From CAZHRJ01 sp964534765 (GTDB lineage: Bacteria; Lindowbacteria; 2-12-FULL-62-27): DNA of 14,918 nt. Where the stretch lies: the NCBI GenBank assembly GCA_964534765.1, contig CAZHRJ010000076.1:1-14918 (forward strand), given 5' to 3'. Below the pieces are notes generated by a model. That model was not told the origin of the DNA. It ran no database searches and saw nothing but the letters and a program-made list of their open reading frames with translations. A program made the translations under genes and the position numbers. This document shows positions 1-6,393 of this stretch, piece after piece; within the stretch, counting starts at the first letter, position 1; the number at the start of each line of letters is the position of its first letter.

Positions 1-43
1 TCATGCCTAGTCTCGTGGGCTCGGAGATGTGTATAAGAGACAG
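1..43 (+). other. Residual Illumina Nextera i7 adapter (sequencing artefact)
   Basis: These bases are synthetic, not genomic. Bases 25-43 are the 19-base Tn5 mosaic end (AGATGTGTATAAGAGACAG). Bases 10-24 are the Nextera read-2 linker (GTCTCGTGGGCTCGG). Bases 2-9 (CATGCCTA) match, from memory, the i7 barcode in adapter N706, and base 1 fits the last base of the P7 primer. The order barcode, linker, mosaic end is exactly that of a tagmented library fragment, so the natural sequence begins at base 44. The ATG at 29 lies inside the mosaic end, and a reading frame begun there would be a false start for the first gene. Confidence 0.97.
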
Positions 44-541
44 TTTCAGACGTGTCTGACGTTCGGGGAGCAGAAGCGAGTGTTGCGAATGATCCCGGCG
101 CTGAGGAACGCGACATTCGCGCAATTGGGGAGCATCCATATGAACCGGTATATTCATTCGCCTAGCTGCCTTCTTCCGACGCTCCAGCTTCGGTCCGACC
201 CTGCCATTTTTTTCGCCGGGCAGGTCAGCGGGGTTGAAGGGTACATCGAATCCTGCGGTACGGGGTATGCGGCGTCGATTGAGATTGCGCGGTACGAGTC
301 GGGCCATGCGCCGGTGGCCTTTCCGAGGGAGACGGCGATCGGTGCATTGTGTCATGCGATCAGCGACGGGGAGCGGGCATTAAATTTTCAGCCGCAGAAC
401 ATCAATTTCGGGATTCTGGGCGGGGACGTGCGGGCCAAGCGGGAGACGAGGGCGGCGGCGGCTTTGGAAAGTCTGGAGATATTTTTATCGAAGGCCGATC
501 CGTTTCGCGAATCGGTCCATGCGGCGCCGTCGGGCGCGTGA
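44..541 (+). CDS. trmFO: TrmFO, folate- and FAD-dependent tRNA (uracil-54-C5)-methyltransferase, C-terminal part
   Basis: TrmFO (formerly Gid) methylates U54 in the T-loop of tRNA, using methylenetetrahydrofolate as carbon donor and FADH2 as reductant, in the cytoplasm. Only the last 165 or so residues are present, because the contig starts inside the gene. The family signature is clear: GEQKRV, then RMIPALRNATF, GSIHMNRYIHSP, PTLQL and the flavoprotein tail FFAGQVSGVEGYIESCGTGY. The tail after about 'NFGILGG' is the usual variable end. The first codons before base 44 come from adapter and must not be translated. The stop (539-541) lies inside the following recombinase frame if that gene starts at 519. 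A trmFO-xerC pair is a familiar neighbourhood in Bacillus and relatives, which supports both calls. Confidence 0.93.
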   Translation, partial: FQTCLTFGEQKRVLRMIPALRNATFAQLGSIHMNRYIHSPSCLLPTLQLRSDPAIFFAGQVSGVEGYIESCGTGYAASIEIARYESGHAPVAFPRETAIGALCHAISDGERALNFQPQNINFGILGGDVRAKRETRAAAALESLEIFLSKADPFRESVHAAPSGA

Positions 542-1457
542 CCGGCCGGGCGGCGTGTTGGAGGAGGAAATCAGGCATTTCCTGAAATGGCACCGGCAGG
601 AGCGCAGCGCTTCGGTCCACACGCTGATCGCCTATCGGCGGGATCTGTCGGAATTCAAGGATTTCCTGACCGCCCGGTCGCGCCGGCAGTGGTCGGACCT
701 GACCACGCCGGATCTACGGGACTATCTCTATCATTTATCGGAGCGGCGACTGGCGCCCGCGTCAACGGGCCGGAAGGTCGCGGCGATCAAGAGTTTTTTC
801 CGGTATCAGATCCGAACGGGGCGTCTGCGGTCATCCGTGGTTTCGGGATTTCGCGCTCCGCGGCAGACATCCCGTCGACTGCCGAAATTTCTGTTTCTCG
901 AGGAAATGAATCGTGTGATTGACCGGTCTGGGACGGACGACAATCCCGTCCGGAGGAGCCTTGCGCTGAGGGACCGGGCGATCCTAGAGCTTCTGTACGC
1001 GACGGGCATCCGGGTGTCCGAACTCATCGGATTGAATCTGCCGGACCTGAATCTCGATGCGCAGTGGATCCGGGTTCTGGGCAAGGGTAACAAGGAGCGC
1101 CTCGTGCCATTTGGCGCCCCGGCGGCCCGCGCCATCCGGGCGTATCTGGCAGATCGGCAATCCGGGTTGAAGGGGCCTGATGCGGCAGTCTGGTTGAACG
1201 CCCGCGGACGGCGGCTGACCGTGCGCGCAGTCCGATTGATTTTAAACAGCGCGGTGGTCCGCGCGGCGCTCAGCCGCCATGTTCATCCACACATGATCCG
1301 TCACACCTTCGCCACGCATCTTCTGGATGCCGGCTGCGACCTTCGCGCCGTCCAGGAATTCCTCGGTCATGCGTCTTTGTCGACGACCCAGCGATACACG
1401 CATGTGACCAAGCAGCGCCTGAAGGCCGTCTACGATAGATCCCATCCGCGTGCCTGA
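519..1457 (+). CDS. xerC: XerC/XerD-type tyrosine recombinase
   Basis: Site-specific recombinase of the integrase family, probably the chromosome dimer resolution enzyme acting at dif. The N-terminal SAM-like core-binding domain covers about residues 14-110 (EEEIRHFLKWHRQERSASVH, TLIAYRRDL). All catalytic residues are visible when counting from the ATG at 519: Arg165 (ATGIRVSEL), Lys189 (GKGNKERLVP), His258 and Arg261 (HMIRHTFATHLLD), His284 (LGHASLSTTQ) and the nucleophile Tyr293 (RYTHV). The start is uncertain. ATG 519 overlaps trmFO by 23 bases and adds an Arg-rich leader, whereas GTG 555 or TTG 558 gives the usual XerC beginning (VLEEEIRHFL), so I consider 555 at least as likely. A terminator follows at 1477. 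Its place beside trmFO and flagellar genes favours a housekeeping Xer protein over a phage integrase; XerC versus XerD is not decided by the sequence. Confidence 0.93.
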   Translation: MRRRRARDRPGGVLEEEIRHFLKWHRQERSASVHTLIAYRRDLSEFKDFLTARSRRQWSDLTTPDLRDYLYHLSERRLAPASTGRKVAAIKSFFRYQIRTGRLRSSVVSGFRAPRQTSRRLPKFLFLEEMNRVIDRSGTDDNPVRRSLALRDRAILELLYATGIRVSELIGLNLPDLNLDAQWIRVLGKGNKERLVPFGAPAARAIRAYLADRQSGLKGPDAAVWLNARGRRLTVRAVRLILNSAVVRAALSRHVHPHMIRHTFATHLLDAGCDLRAVQEFLGHASLSTTQRYTHVTKQRLKAVYDRSHPRA

Positions 1458-1476
1458 ACCGGCCGAAATATTCGTA

Positions 1477-1500
1477 CCCGGTCGGTAGACCGGGGGTTTT
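1477..1500 (+). terminator. Rho-independent terminator after xerC
   Basis: A perfect 7-bp stem, CCCGGTC (1477-1483) with GACCGGG (1488-1494), closes a 4-base loop GGTA and is followed by GG and a short T run (1497-1500). It lies 20 bases after the xerC stop and before the flgB promoter region, where a boundary between housekeeping and flagellar transcription is expected. The T run is short, so termination may be partial. Confidence 0.7.
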
Positions 1501-1539
1501 CTGATTGACCGACCGGCTACAAATATTCTTAATTTTTTC

Positions 1540-1566
1540 TTGCATTTGACCGAGGAGTGATATAGA
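1540..1566 (+). promoter_or_regulatory. Candidate sigma-70-type promoter for the flagellar operon
   Basis: TTGCAT (1540-1545) resembles a -35 box, and TATAGA (1561-1566) a -10 box preceded by TGA, an extended -10 element. The spacer is 15 bases, shorter than the usual 17. An A/T-rich stretch (1521-1540) lies directly upstream and could act as an UP element. The site sits between the xerC terminator and flgB, where the operon promoter should be. I saw no convincing sigma-28 or sigma-54 element. This is pattern matching only. Confidence 0.4.
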
Positions 1567-1585
1567 AGGCCTTAGATTCAAGGGG

Positions 1586-1611
1586 TGGCCTTCGGGGGAG
1601 GGGGAAGGCCA
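1586..1611 (+). promoter_or_regulatory. Hairpin presenting the flgB ribosome binding site in its loop
   Basis: TGGCCTTC (1586-1593) and GAAGGCCA (1604-1611) form a perfect 8-bp stem. The 10-base loop (1594-1603) is all purine, mostly G, and holds the Shine-Dalgarno-like GGAGGGG. The stem ends directly against the GTG start at 1612. A third copy of one arm, GAAGGCC at 1565-1571, could pair with 1587-1593 in transcripts that start further upstream. The structure is seen in the sequence; a regulatory role is inference. Confidence 0.5.
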
Positions 1612-2028
1612 GTGGAGTTATTCGAAAACAGTTATTCTGTTCAGACGAAGCATATCCTGGGGGCGACTCTGTCTGCCCTGTCGCTGCGCCATTCCGCCAT
1701 TTCCCAGAACATCGCCAATGCCGACACTCCATACTACAAGCGCAAGGAAGTCGTGTTTGAGGATTACCTGAGCCGTGTTCTTTACAACGGGCCCGACGTG
1801 CGCGCGGAGCGTGGTGACGACAAGCACGTGCATTTTTCCACGGAGATCATTCATATCCGGCCGACGATTCACGCCGAGACCGACAGCCGGTATCGGAACG
1901 ACTACAACAACGTGGACGTGGACCGCGAGATGTCCATTCTTGCGAAGAACCAGCTTTCCTACAATGCCATAGTCGGTTTCATGCAGAGTTTGAGCCAGCT
2001 GACTCAGACCGTGATGCAGGCCCGATGA
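1612..2028 (+). CDS. flgB: FlgB, flagellar proximal rod protein
   Basis: FlgB is one of the rod subunits that join the MS ring to the distal rod and is exported by the flagellar type III apparatus. The product is 138 residues, normal for the family. The N-terminal rod signature is present (LSLRHSAISQNIANADTPYYKR), and the C-terminal helix ends with SYNAIVGFMQSLSQLTQTVMQAR, as in other FlgB proteins. GTG 1612 was chosen over GTG 1585 because a purine-rich ribosome binding site (1597-1604) lies 7 bases upstream, and because the longer form would add a Gly-rich leader unlike the family. It is the first flagellar gene here and is followed after 61 bases by flgC. Confidence 0.93.
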   Translation: MELFENSYSVQTKHILGATLSALSLRHSAISQNIANADTPYYKRKEVVFEDYLSRVLYNGPDVRAERGDDKHVHFSTEIIHIRPTIHAETDSRYRNDYNNVDVDREMSILAKNQLSYNAIVGFMQSLSQLTQTVMQAR

Positions 2029-2089
2029 TGACAGATAGGCTTGACCGGTCACGGTGCAGGGCGTCCGGAAACGGCCGGTGCGTTCTCTA

Positions 2090-2524
2090 ATGTCGCTCTT
2101 CACATCGATCAACGCCTCATCGACCGGCCTGACGGCCCAGCGGACCCGCATGGACGTGATTGCGAACAACATCGCCAACGTCGACACGCCGAACTACAAG
2201 CGACAGCACGTGGTGTTCCGCCCGAAGGGCGAGGATGGATTTGTGTTCAACATTCCGATGCCAAAGGCGAGCCTGAGCGTCCGAGCGATGGGCGAGGGAG
2301 TCATTATCGAGCGGATCAAGGACGACACGAAGACGCCGGAGCGGCTGGCGTACATGCCGGGCCATCCGGACGCGGACGCGAGCGGCTATGTTCATCTGCC
2401 GAACGTGAACGTAGTCACCGAAATGGTTGATCTCATCGACGCGTCGCGGGCTTACGAGGCCAACGTATCGTCGATCCGCGCCGCCAAGGCGATGTACTCG
2501 CGGGCGCTGGACCTGCTCCGATGA
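2090..2524 (+). CDS. flgC: FlgC, flagellar proximal rod protein
   Basis: Rod subunit that works with FlgB, FlgF and FliE between the MS ring and the distal rod. The 144-residue product begins MSLFTSINASSTGLTAQRTR and carries the typical rod/hook motif MDVIANNIANVDTPNYKRQ. The C-terminal part has the FlgC signature YVHLPNVNVVTEMVDLIDASRAYEAN, followed by a helix ending RALDLLR. ATG 2090 was chosen because it gives the canonical start; an in-frame upstream GTG at 2054 would add 12 unconserved residues. No strong ribosome binding site is visible before 2090, so translation may depend on flgB. A perfect 10-base palindrome (2042-2051) lies in the short gap upstream. Confidence 0.94.
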   Translation: MSLFTSINASSTGLTAQRTRMDVIANNIANVDTPNYKRQHVVFRPKGEDGFVFNIPMPKASLSVRAMGEGVIIERIKDDTKTPERLAYMPGHPDADASGYVHLPNVNVVTEMVDLIDASRAYEANVSSIRAAKAMYSRALDLLR

Positions 2525-2549
2525 CGGCCCGTGGCGCGGGTGATCGATC

Positions 2550-2876
2550 GTGACGAGCATTTTTTCACTTCTACCGACGCCGAAGCTGCTGCCGAGGGAG
2601 CTGATGGGCGGCGGTCCGCCGGCTGCCGCAGGAGGATCTGGCGGTGGCGGGATGCTGGCGGATTCGATATTTTCGTCATTCAAGCAGGTGATGGGAGAGG
2701 TCAACCGGCTGCAATTTACCGCGGAAGATCACGCGCGCGCATTTGCCGCCGGTGATGTGGAGGACGTGCATGACGTGGCTTTGGCGATCAACAAAGCCAA
2801 ATTCGCGATGGATTTAACGGTGAGGGTGAGAGACAAGCTGCTGGAGGCGTATCGAGAGTTGTCTGCGATGCGCTGA
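2550..2876 (+). CDS. fliE: FliE, MS-ring/rod junction protein
   Basis: FliE links the MS ring (FliF) to the proximal rod and is among the first export substrates. The product has 108 residues. Residues 1-40 are variable, with a Pro/Gly-rich stretch (GGGPPAAAGGSGGGG) that looks like a flexible linker. The conserved C-terminal half contains SIFSSFKQVMGEVNRLQ, then DVHDVALAINKAKFAMDLTV and the typical end RVRDKLLEAYRELSAMR. GTG 2550 is the only start that gives a normal N-terminus; it lies 25 bases after the flgC stop. The position between flgC and fliF is the standard one. Confidence 0.94.
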   Translation: MTSIFSLLPTPKLLPRELMGGGPPAAAGGSGGGGMLADSIFSSFKQVMGEVNRLQFTAEDHARAFAAGDVEDVHDVALAINKAKFAMDLTVRVRDKLLEAYRELSAMR

Positions 2877-2916
2877 CGTTGGCCCGCCCGGGGGTTGAGG
2901 CCGACCTGAGGCAGAT

Positions 2917-2932
2917 GCGCGCGGCCGCGCGC
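2917..2932. repeat. Perfect 16-base GC palindrome upstream of fliF
   Basis: GCGCGCGGCCGCGCGC reads identically on both strands and includes a NotI site. It lies in the 75-base fliE-fliF gap, only about 20 bases before the fliF start and just before the purine-rich ribosome binding site. A true hairpin would need a loop, so the stable paired length in RNA is about 6 bp. It has no T run and is not a terminator. Whether it tunes fliF translation is unknown. Confidence 0.5.
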
Positions 2933-2951
2933 GGGAGTGGGGGAAAAACGG

Positions 2952-4544
2952 ATGCCGGATTTTATTCGGCGGATCGTCAAGCAGATTTCGGACGTCTGGA
3001 GGGGACTGGACGCCTCGAAGAAGGTGATGTTTGCGGGCACCATTGCGCTGGTGATTGCGGGGATAGCCGTGTCCCTCATGCTGGCCACCCGCCCGCACTT
3101 TGTTCCCCTCTATGCCAAGCTCTCCGAGAAAGACGCGGCGACCGTGGACGCCAAGCTGAAGGAATGGAACATCAAGCACGAATTCAAAGGCGGGCAGATT
3201 GTGGTCCCGGACAATGTCCGTGACGAAGTCCGCATCCGGCTGGCCGGGGAGGACATCACGCCGCAGGATGTGATGGGGTTCAAGTTATTTTCGGAAGCGA
3301 AGTTTGGCGGAACCGATTTTGACCGGCGGATACAATTTCGGATGGCGATGGAGGAGGAGATCAAGCGGATGCTTCGGACCATCCGGGGCATTGAGGAGGT
3401 CGACGTCAACATCGCGTGGCCGGAAAAGACGATTTATCTGGAGGAAAATCTACCGGTCACCGCATCCCTGGCGCTGACGCTCGCGCCGGGCCTTGAGCTG
3501 GAGCAGAAACAGATCAAGGCGATTGTGAATCTCGTTTCGCATTCGATTGAGGGTCTGCGCACCGAGAACGTGTTCGTCACCGACAATTTCGGGATGCCGC
3601 TGACCATGCCGGAGGATCAGGACAGCGCCGAGGAGCAGAAGATGGCGCATCAGTTGTGGCTGCGGAACAAGATCGGCCGGCAGGTGGAGAGCAAGATACT
3701 GGTGAACCTGGGGAGCATCCTGAACTTCGACCGGGTCCGGGTGATGACGGACATCACGATGGATTTTGACTTGCTCGAAAAAACCATGGAAAATTATCGC
3801 AAGCCGGGCTTTGAGCAGCTCAAGCTGTCGGACGAGGAAAAAGAGATCCACATGGAGGGTCTGGCGGTCAAGCCGGGCGGCCAGCCGGGTGTGGCTTCGA
3901 ATGTAGCGTCATACCAGGAGGTCCTGCAGCATCCGATCAAATACGACGAGAAGGAGCGCCGGACGAACTGGATCACGGACAAAGAGATCACGAAGATGGT
4001 CAAGTCGCCGGCGATCAAGCGCCTGACGACGTCGGTGGTGGTGGACGGCACGTGGGAATCGGAGAAGGAAAAGGGCGGGAGGGTCAAGAAGCGGACGTAC
4101 AAGCCGTTGTCGAAGGAGGAGCTGGAGACGATCCAGAGCATTGTCCAGGCCGCCATTGGATTTGACGTGACCCGCAACGACAATGTGACCGTCCGAAACA
4201 TCCAGTTCAACCGTGACGCGCAGTTCGCGTCGGAGGACGCCGAGTGGGAGCGGAAGCAAAAGATGTTTTATGGTGTGCTTGCGGCGGCGGGGATGATCAT
4301 TATTCTGCTGGTGCTGTTCACGACGATTTATTATTACCGCGAGTACCAGCGCCGGCAGGCGGAGGAGCTGGCCCGGCGGCGCGAAGAGGCGATGGCCAAG
4401 GCCGCGCCGGCGTTGATCGAGGCGGAGCTGGCTGCGGAGGAGCGGCAGCGCCGGGAGATGATCGAGCGGATCCGGCGGACGGCGGTGGAGAAGCCGGAGT
4501 TGGTGGCGTCGGTGATGCGGTCATGGTTATTTGATGAGCAGTGA
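2952..4544 (+). CDS. fliF: FliF, flagellar MS-ring protein
   Basis: FliF forms the MS ring in the inner membrane, the foundation of the basal body and housing of the export gate. The product has 530 residues, normal length. Transmembrane helix 1 covers about residues 25-46 (VMFAGTIALVIAGIAVSLML). The periplasmic ring-building motifs follow (about 50-190, with IRLAGEDITPQDVMGFKLF and EEEIKRMLRTIRGIEEVDV, then AIVNLVSHSIEGL). Helix 2 is at about 438-461 (FYGVLAAAGMIIILLVLF). The cytoplasmic tail ends with the FliG-binding segment EKPELVASVMRSWLFDE. ATG 2952 is preferred to GTG 2937 because a GGGAGTGGGGG ribosome binding site sits at a good distance from it. The fliG gene follows after 31 bases. 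Confidence 0.96.
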   Translation: MPDFIRRIVKQISDVWRGLDASKKVMFAGTIALVIAGIAVSLMLATRPHFVPLYAKLSEKDAATVDAKLKEWNIKHEFKGGQIVVPDNVRDEVRIRLAGEDITPQDVMGFKLFSEAKFGGTDFDRRIQFRMAMEEEIKRMLRTIRGIEEVDVNIAWPEKTIYLEENLPVTASLALTLAPGLELEQKQIKAIVNLVSHSIEGLRTENVFVTDNFGMPLTMPEDQDSAEEQKMAHQLWLRNKIGRQVESKILVNLGSILNFDRVRVMTDITMDFDLLEKTMENYRKPGFEQLKLSDEEKEIHMEGLAVKPGGQPGVASNVASYQEVLQHPIKYDEKERRTNWITDKEITKMVKSPAIKRLTTSVVVDGTWESEKEKGGRVKKRTYKPLSKEELETIQSIVQAAIGFDVTRNDNVTVRNIQFNRDAQFASEDAEWERKQKMFYGVLAAAGMIIILLVLFTTIYYYREYQRRQAEELARRREEAMAKAAPALIEAELAAEERQRREMIERIRRTAVEKPELVASVMRSWLFDEQ

Positions 4545-4575
4545 CCGACGGGATAACAGTGAAGGGGTGAATTAG

Positions 4576-5586
4576 ATGCCGACAGAGGAGAAAACAGGCG
4601 GCCGGACCAAAGCGGCTATTTTGCTCATCACGCTGGGGGACGAGGCCAGCTCAAAGATCCTCAAGTATCTCAATGAAAAAGAGATCGAGGGCATCACCTT
4701 CGAGATCGCCCGGCATCCCCGGATCGATCCCGGAGACCGGGACAAGGTGATCAACGAGTTTTCCGAGATGCTGATGGCCCAGGAGGTCATTCAGAGCGGC
4801 GGCATCGACTACGCGCGTTCGATGCTGGAGAAATCGCTGGGCGCTCAGCGGGCGATGCAGATCATCGAGAAGCTCACCGCGTCCATCCAGGTCAAGCCAT
4901 TCGACTTTATCAAGAAAGCCGAGCCGGGCCACATCATGAACTTTATCCAGGGCGAGCATCCGCAGACGATCGCGCTGATTTTGTCGTATCTGGATTCCAA
5001 AATGTCATCGGCCATCATTTCCGCCCTGCCGTTGGAGACGCAGGCCGACGTGGCCAAGCGCATCGCGACGATGGACCGGACCAGTCCGGATGTGCTGCGG
5101 GAAGTGGAGCGGGTGCTGGAGCGGAAGCTGTCGTCGCTGGTCAACGAGGAGTATGCCTTTGCGGGCGGCATCCAGACCGTTGTGGACATATTGAACCAGG
5201 TGGACCGCGCGACGGAGAAGGGTATCATGGAGACGCTGGAGGAGGAGGATCCGGAGCTGGCGGAGGAGATCAAGAAACGGTTGTTCGTTTTCGAGGACAT
5301 CGTTCTGCTGGACGACCGTGCGATTCAGCAGGTCTTGAGGGAAGTCGACACGAAGGAGCTGGCGCTGGCGTTGAAATCGGTCGAGGAGAACGTCAAGACC
5401 AAGATATACGCGAACATGTCCAAGCGCGCCGCGTCCATGCTGGGGGAGGACATGGAGTACATGGGTCCAGTGCGGCTTCGGGACGTCGAGGAAGCGCAGC
5501 AGCGAATTGTCGGAATCATCCGGCGGCTCGAGGAAGAGGGCGAGATCGTGATCGCCCGCGGCGGCGAGGAGGAGTTGGTCGTCTAG
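4576..5586 (+). CDS. fliG: FliG, flagellar motor switch and torque protein
   Basis: FliG sits on the MS ring and takes torque from the stator through its C-terminal domain. The product has 336 residues, as usual. The N-terminal domain (about 1-105) begins TKAAILLITLGDEASSKILK. The middle domain has the EHPQ motif at residues 127-130 (EHPQTIALILSYLD). A Gly-Gly hinge (FAGGIQTVVDIL) lies near 195-204, followed by LFVFEDIVLLDDRAIQQVL. By alignment with E. coli FliG the charged torque residues are kept: Lys267, Arg284, Glu291, Asp292 and Arg300 match K264, R281, D288, D289 and R297, with one conservative Asp-to-Glu change. An AAGGGGTGA ribosome binding site precedes ATG 4576. The fliH gene starts 7 bases after the stop. 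Confidence 0.97.
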   Translation: MPTEEKTGGRTKAAILLITLGDEASSKILKYLNEKEIEGITFEIARHPRIDPGDRDKVINEFSEMLMAQEVIQSGGIDYARSMLEKSLGAQRAMQIIEKLTASIQVKPFDFIKKAEPGHIMNFIQGEHPQTIALILSYLDSKMSSAIISALPLETQADVAKRIATMDRTSPDVLREVERVLERKLSSLVNEEYAFAGGIQTVVDILNQVDRATEKGIMETLEEEDPELAEEIKKRLFVFEDIVLLDDRAIQQVLREVDTKELALALKSVEENVKTKIYANMSKRAASMLGEDMEYMGPVRLRDVEEAQQRIVGIIRRLEEEGEIVIARGGEEELVV

Positions 5587-5592
5587 GCCGGC

Positions 5593-6393
5593 GTGTCGAA
5601 AAACCTGTATCGGGCTGGGGAAATCAAATTCGCGCGCAGCGACGTTTTGCTCGGCGAGCGGCCCGGGGTAACGAATCTTCGCACGCGGTATCTGCGCGAC
5701 ATTGAGGACGAGCTGACCCGTGTTCAGCGGGAGCTGGGTGACCTTCGGGCGACGTATGAGCGGGAGGCCCGGACGCTGAGTGAGTCGTACAGCCAGAAGA
5801 AGGCTTCCCTGGAATCCGACCTGGCGCAGATCCGCCGCACATCCGAGGAAGAATCCAAGCGCATTCGGGATTCGGCCGCCGCGGAAGTGGAGAAGGAGAA
5901 GCATCGCGGGCACGAGGAGGGATTTTCCGCCGGCCGCGCGGATGGGTTGGCGGACGCGGCCAAGTCAGTTGCGGGGGATCTGGAGCAGGCACACCAAAAA
6001 ATTCAAACCGCTCGGGACTCTTTTTTGGATCGGGTCATCGCGGCGGAGGCAAAGCTATTCGAGACCGCCTTAGGCATAGCCGAGCGGGTGGTCCGACAAA
6101 AGATACAGGTTGATCCGAACGTCATCAAGGAGACGGTTCGGGAAGTGATCGCGCAAATCCGGGGCGACCGCCCGGTGCTCATCCGGGTTCATCCGTCCGA
6201 TGTGGACCGGCTGGATGAATTTAAAAAGCATTCTCCCGAGACATTTCGGACCCTGCCAACCACATTTGTACCGGATGAGACGCTGACGCCGGGCGACTGC
6301 GTCGCCGAGACGGGTCTGGAATTCATTGACGCCTCCGTCAACAAAAAGCTGGAGACCCTCCGGGACCGTCTGATTGTGCGCAGCGTGGTTTAA
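5593..6393 (+). CDS. fliH: FliH, regulator/stator of the export ATPase
   Basis: FliH binds FliI and tethers the ATPase to the export gate and the switch complex. The product has 266 residues. A long charged coiled coil covers about 35-105. It is followed by the glycine ladder typical of FliH, GxxxGxxxGxxxG, at residues 106-118 (GHEEGFSAGRADG). The conserved C-terminal domain (about 140-266) includes LFETALGIAERVVRQKIQVD, VLIRVHPSDVDRL and the closing GDCVAETGLEFIDASVNKKL. GTG 5593 is the first start after the fliG stop and has no clear ribosome binding site of its own, which suggests coupling to fliG. The TAA stop is followed immediately by the fliI ATG. Confidence 0.93.
   Translation: MSKNLYRAGEIKFARSDVLLGERPGVTNLRTRYLRDIEDELTRVQRELGDLRATYEREARTLSESYSQKKASLESDLAQIRRTSEEESKRIRDSAAAEVEKEKHRGHEEGFSAGRADGLADAAKSVAGDLEQAHQKIQTARDSFLDRVIAAEAKLFETALGIAERVVRQKIQVDPNVIKETVREVIAQIRGDRPVLIRVHPSDVDRLDEFKKHSPETFRTLPTTFVPDETLTPGDCVAETGLEFIDASVNKKLETLRDRLIVRSVV

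Noticed and set aside
519..1457. Tyrosine recombinase as a sign of a prophage or integrative element
   Set aside because: No phage genes, attachment repeats or tRNA are seen, and the trmFO-xerC linkage is that of a housekeeping Xer enzyme.
1527..1600. Sigma-54 or sigma-28 flagellar promoter before flgB
   Set aside because: No GG-N10-GC pair with acceptable flanks and no TAAA-N15-GCCGATAA-like sequence was found. A sigma-70-like site fits better.
2917..2932. GC palindrome before fliF as a terminator
   Set aside because: It has no loop and no T run, and it lies inside a same-strand operon immediately before the ribosome binding site.
5005..5913. Long open frame on the minus strand (302 codons) opposite fliG and fliH
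   Set aside because: It is antisense to two clear flagellar genes, has low-complexity Leu/Arg/Gln-rich content and no family motif. Such frames are common in GC-rich DNA.
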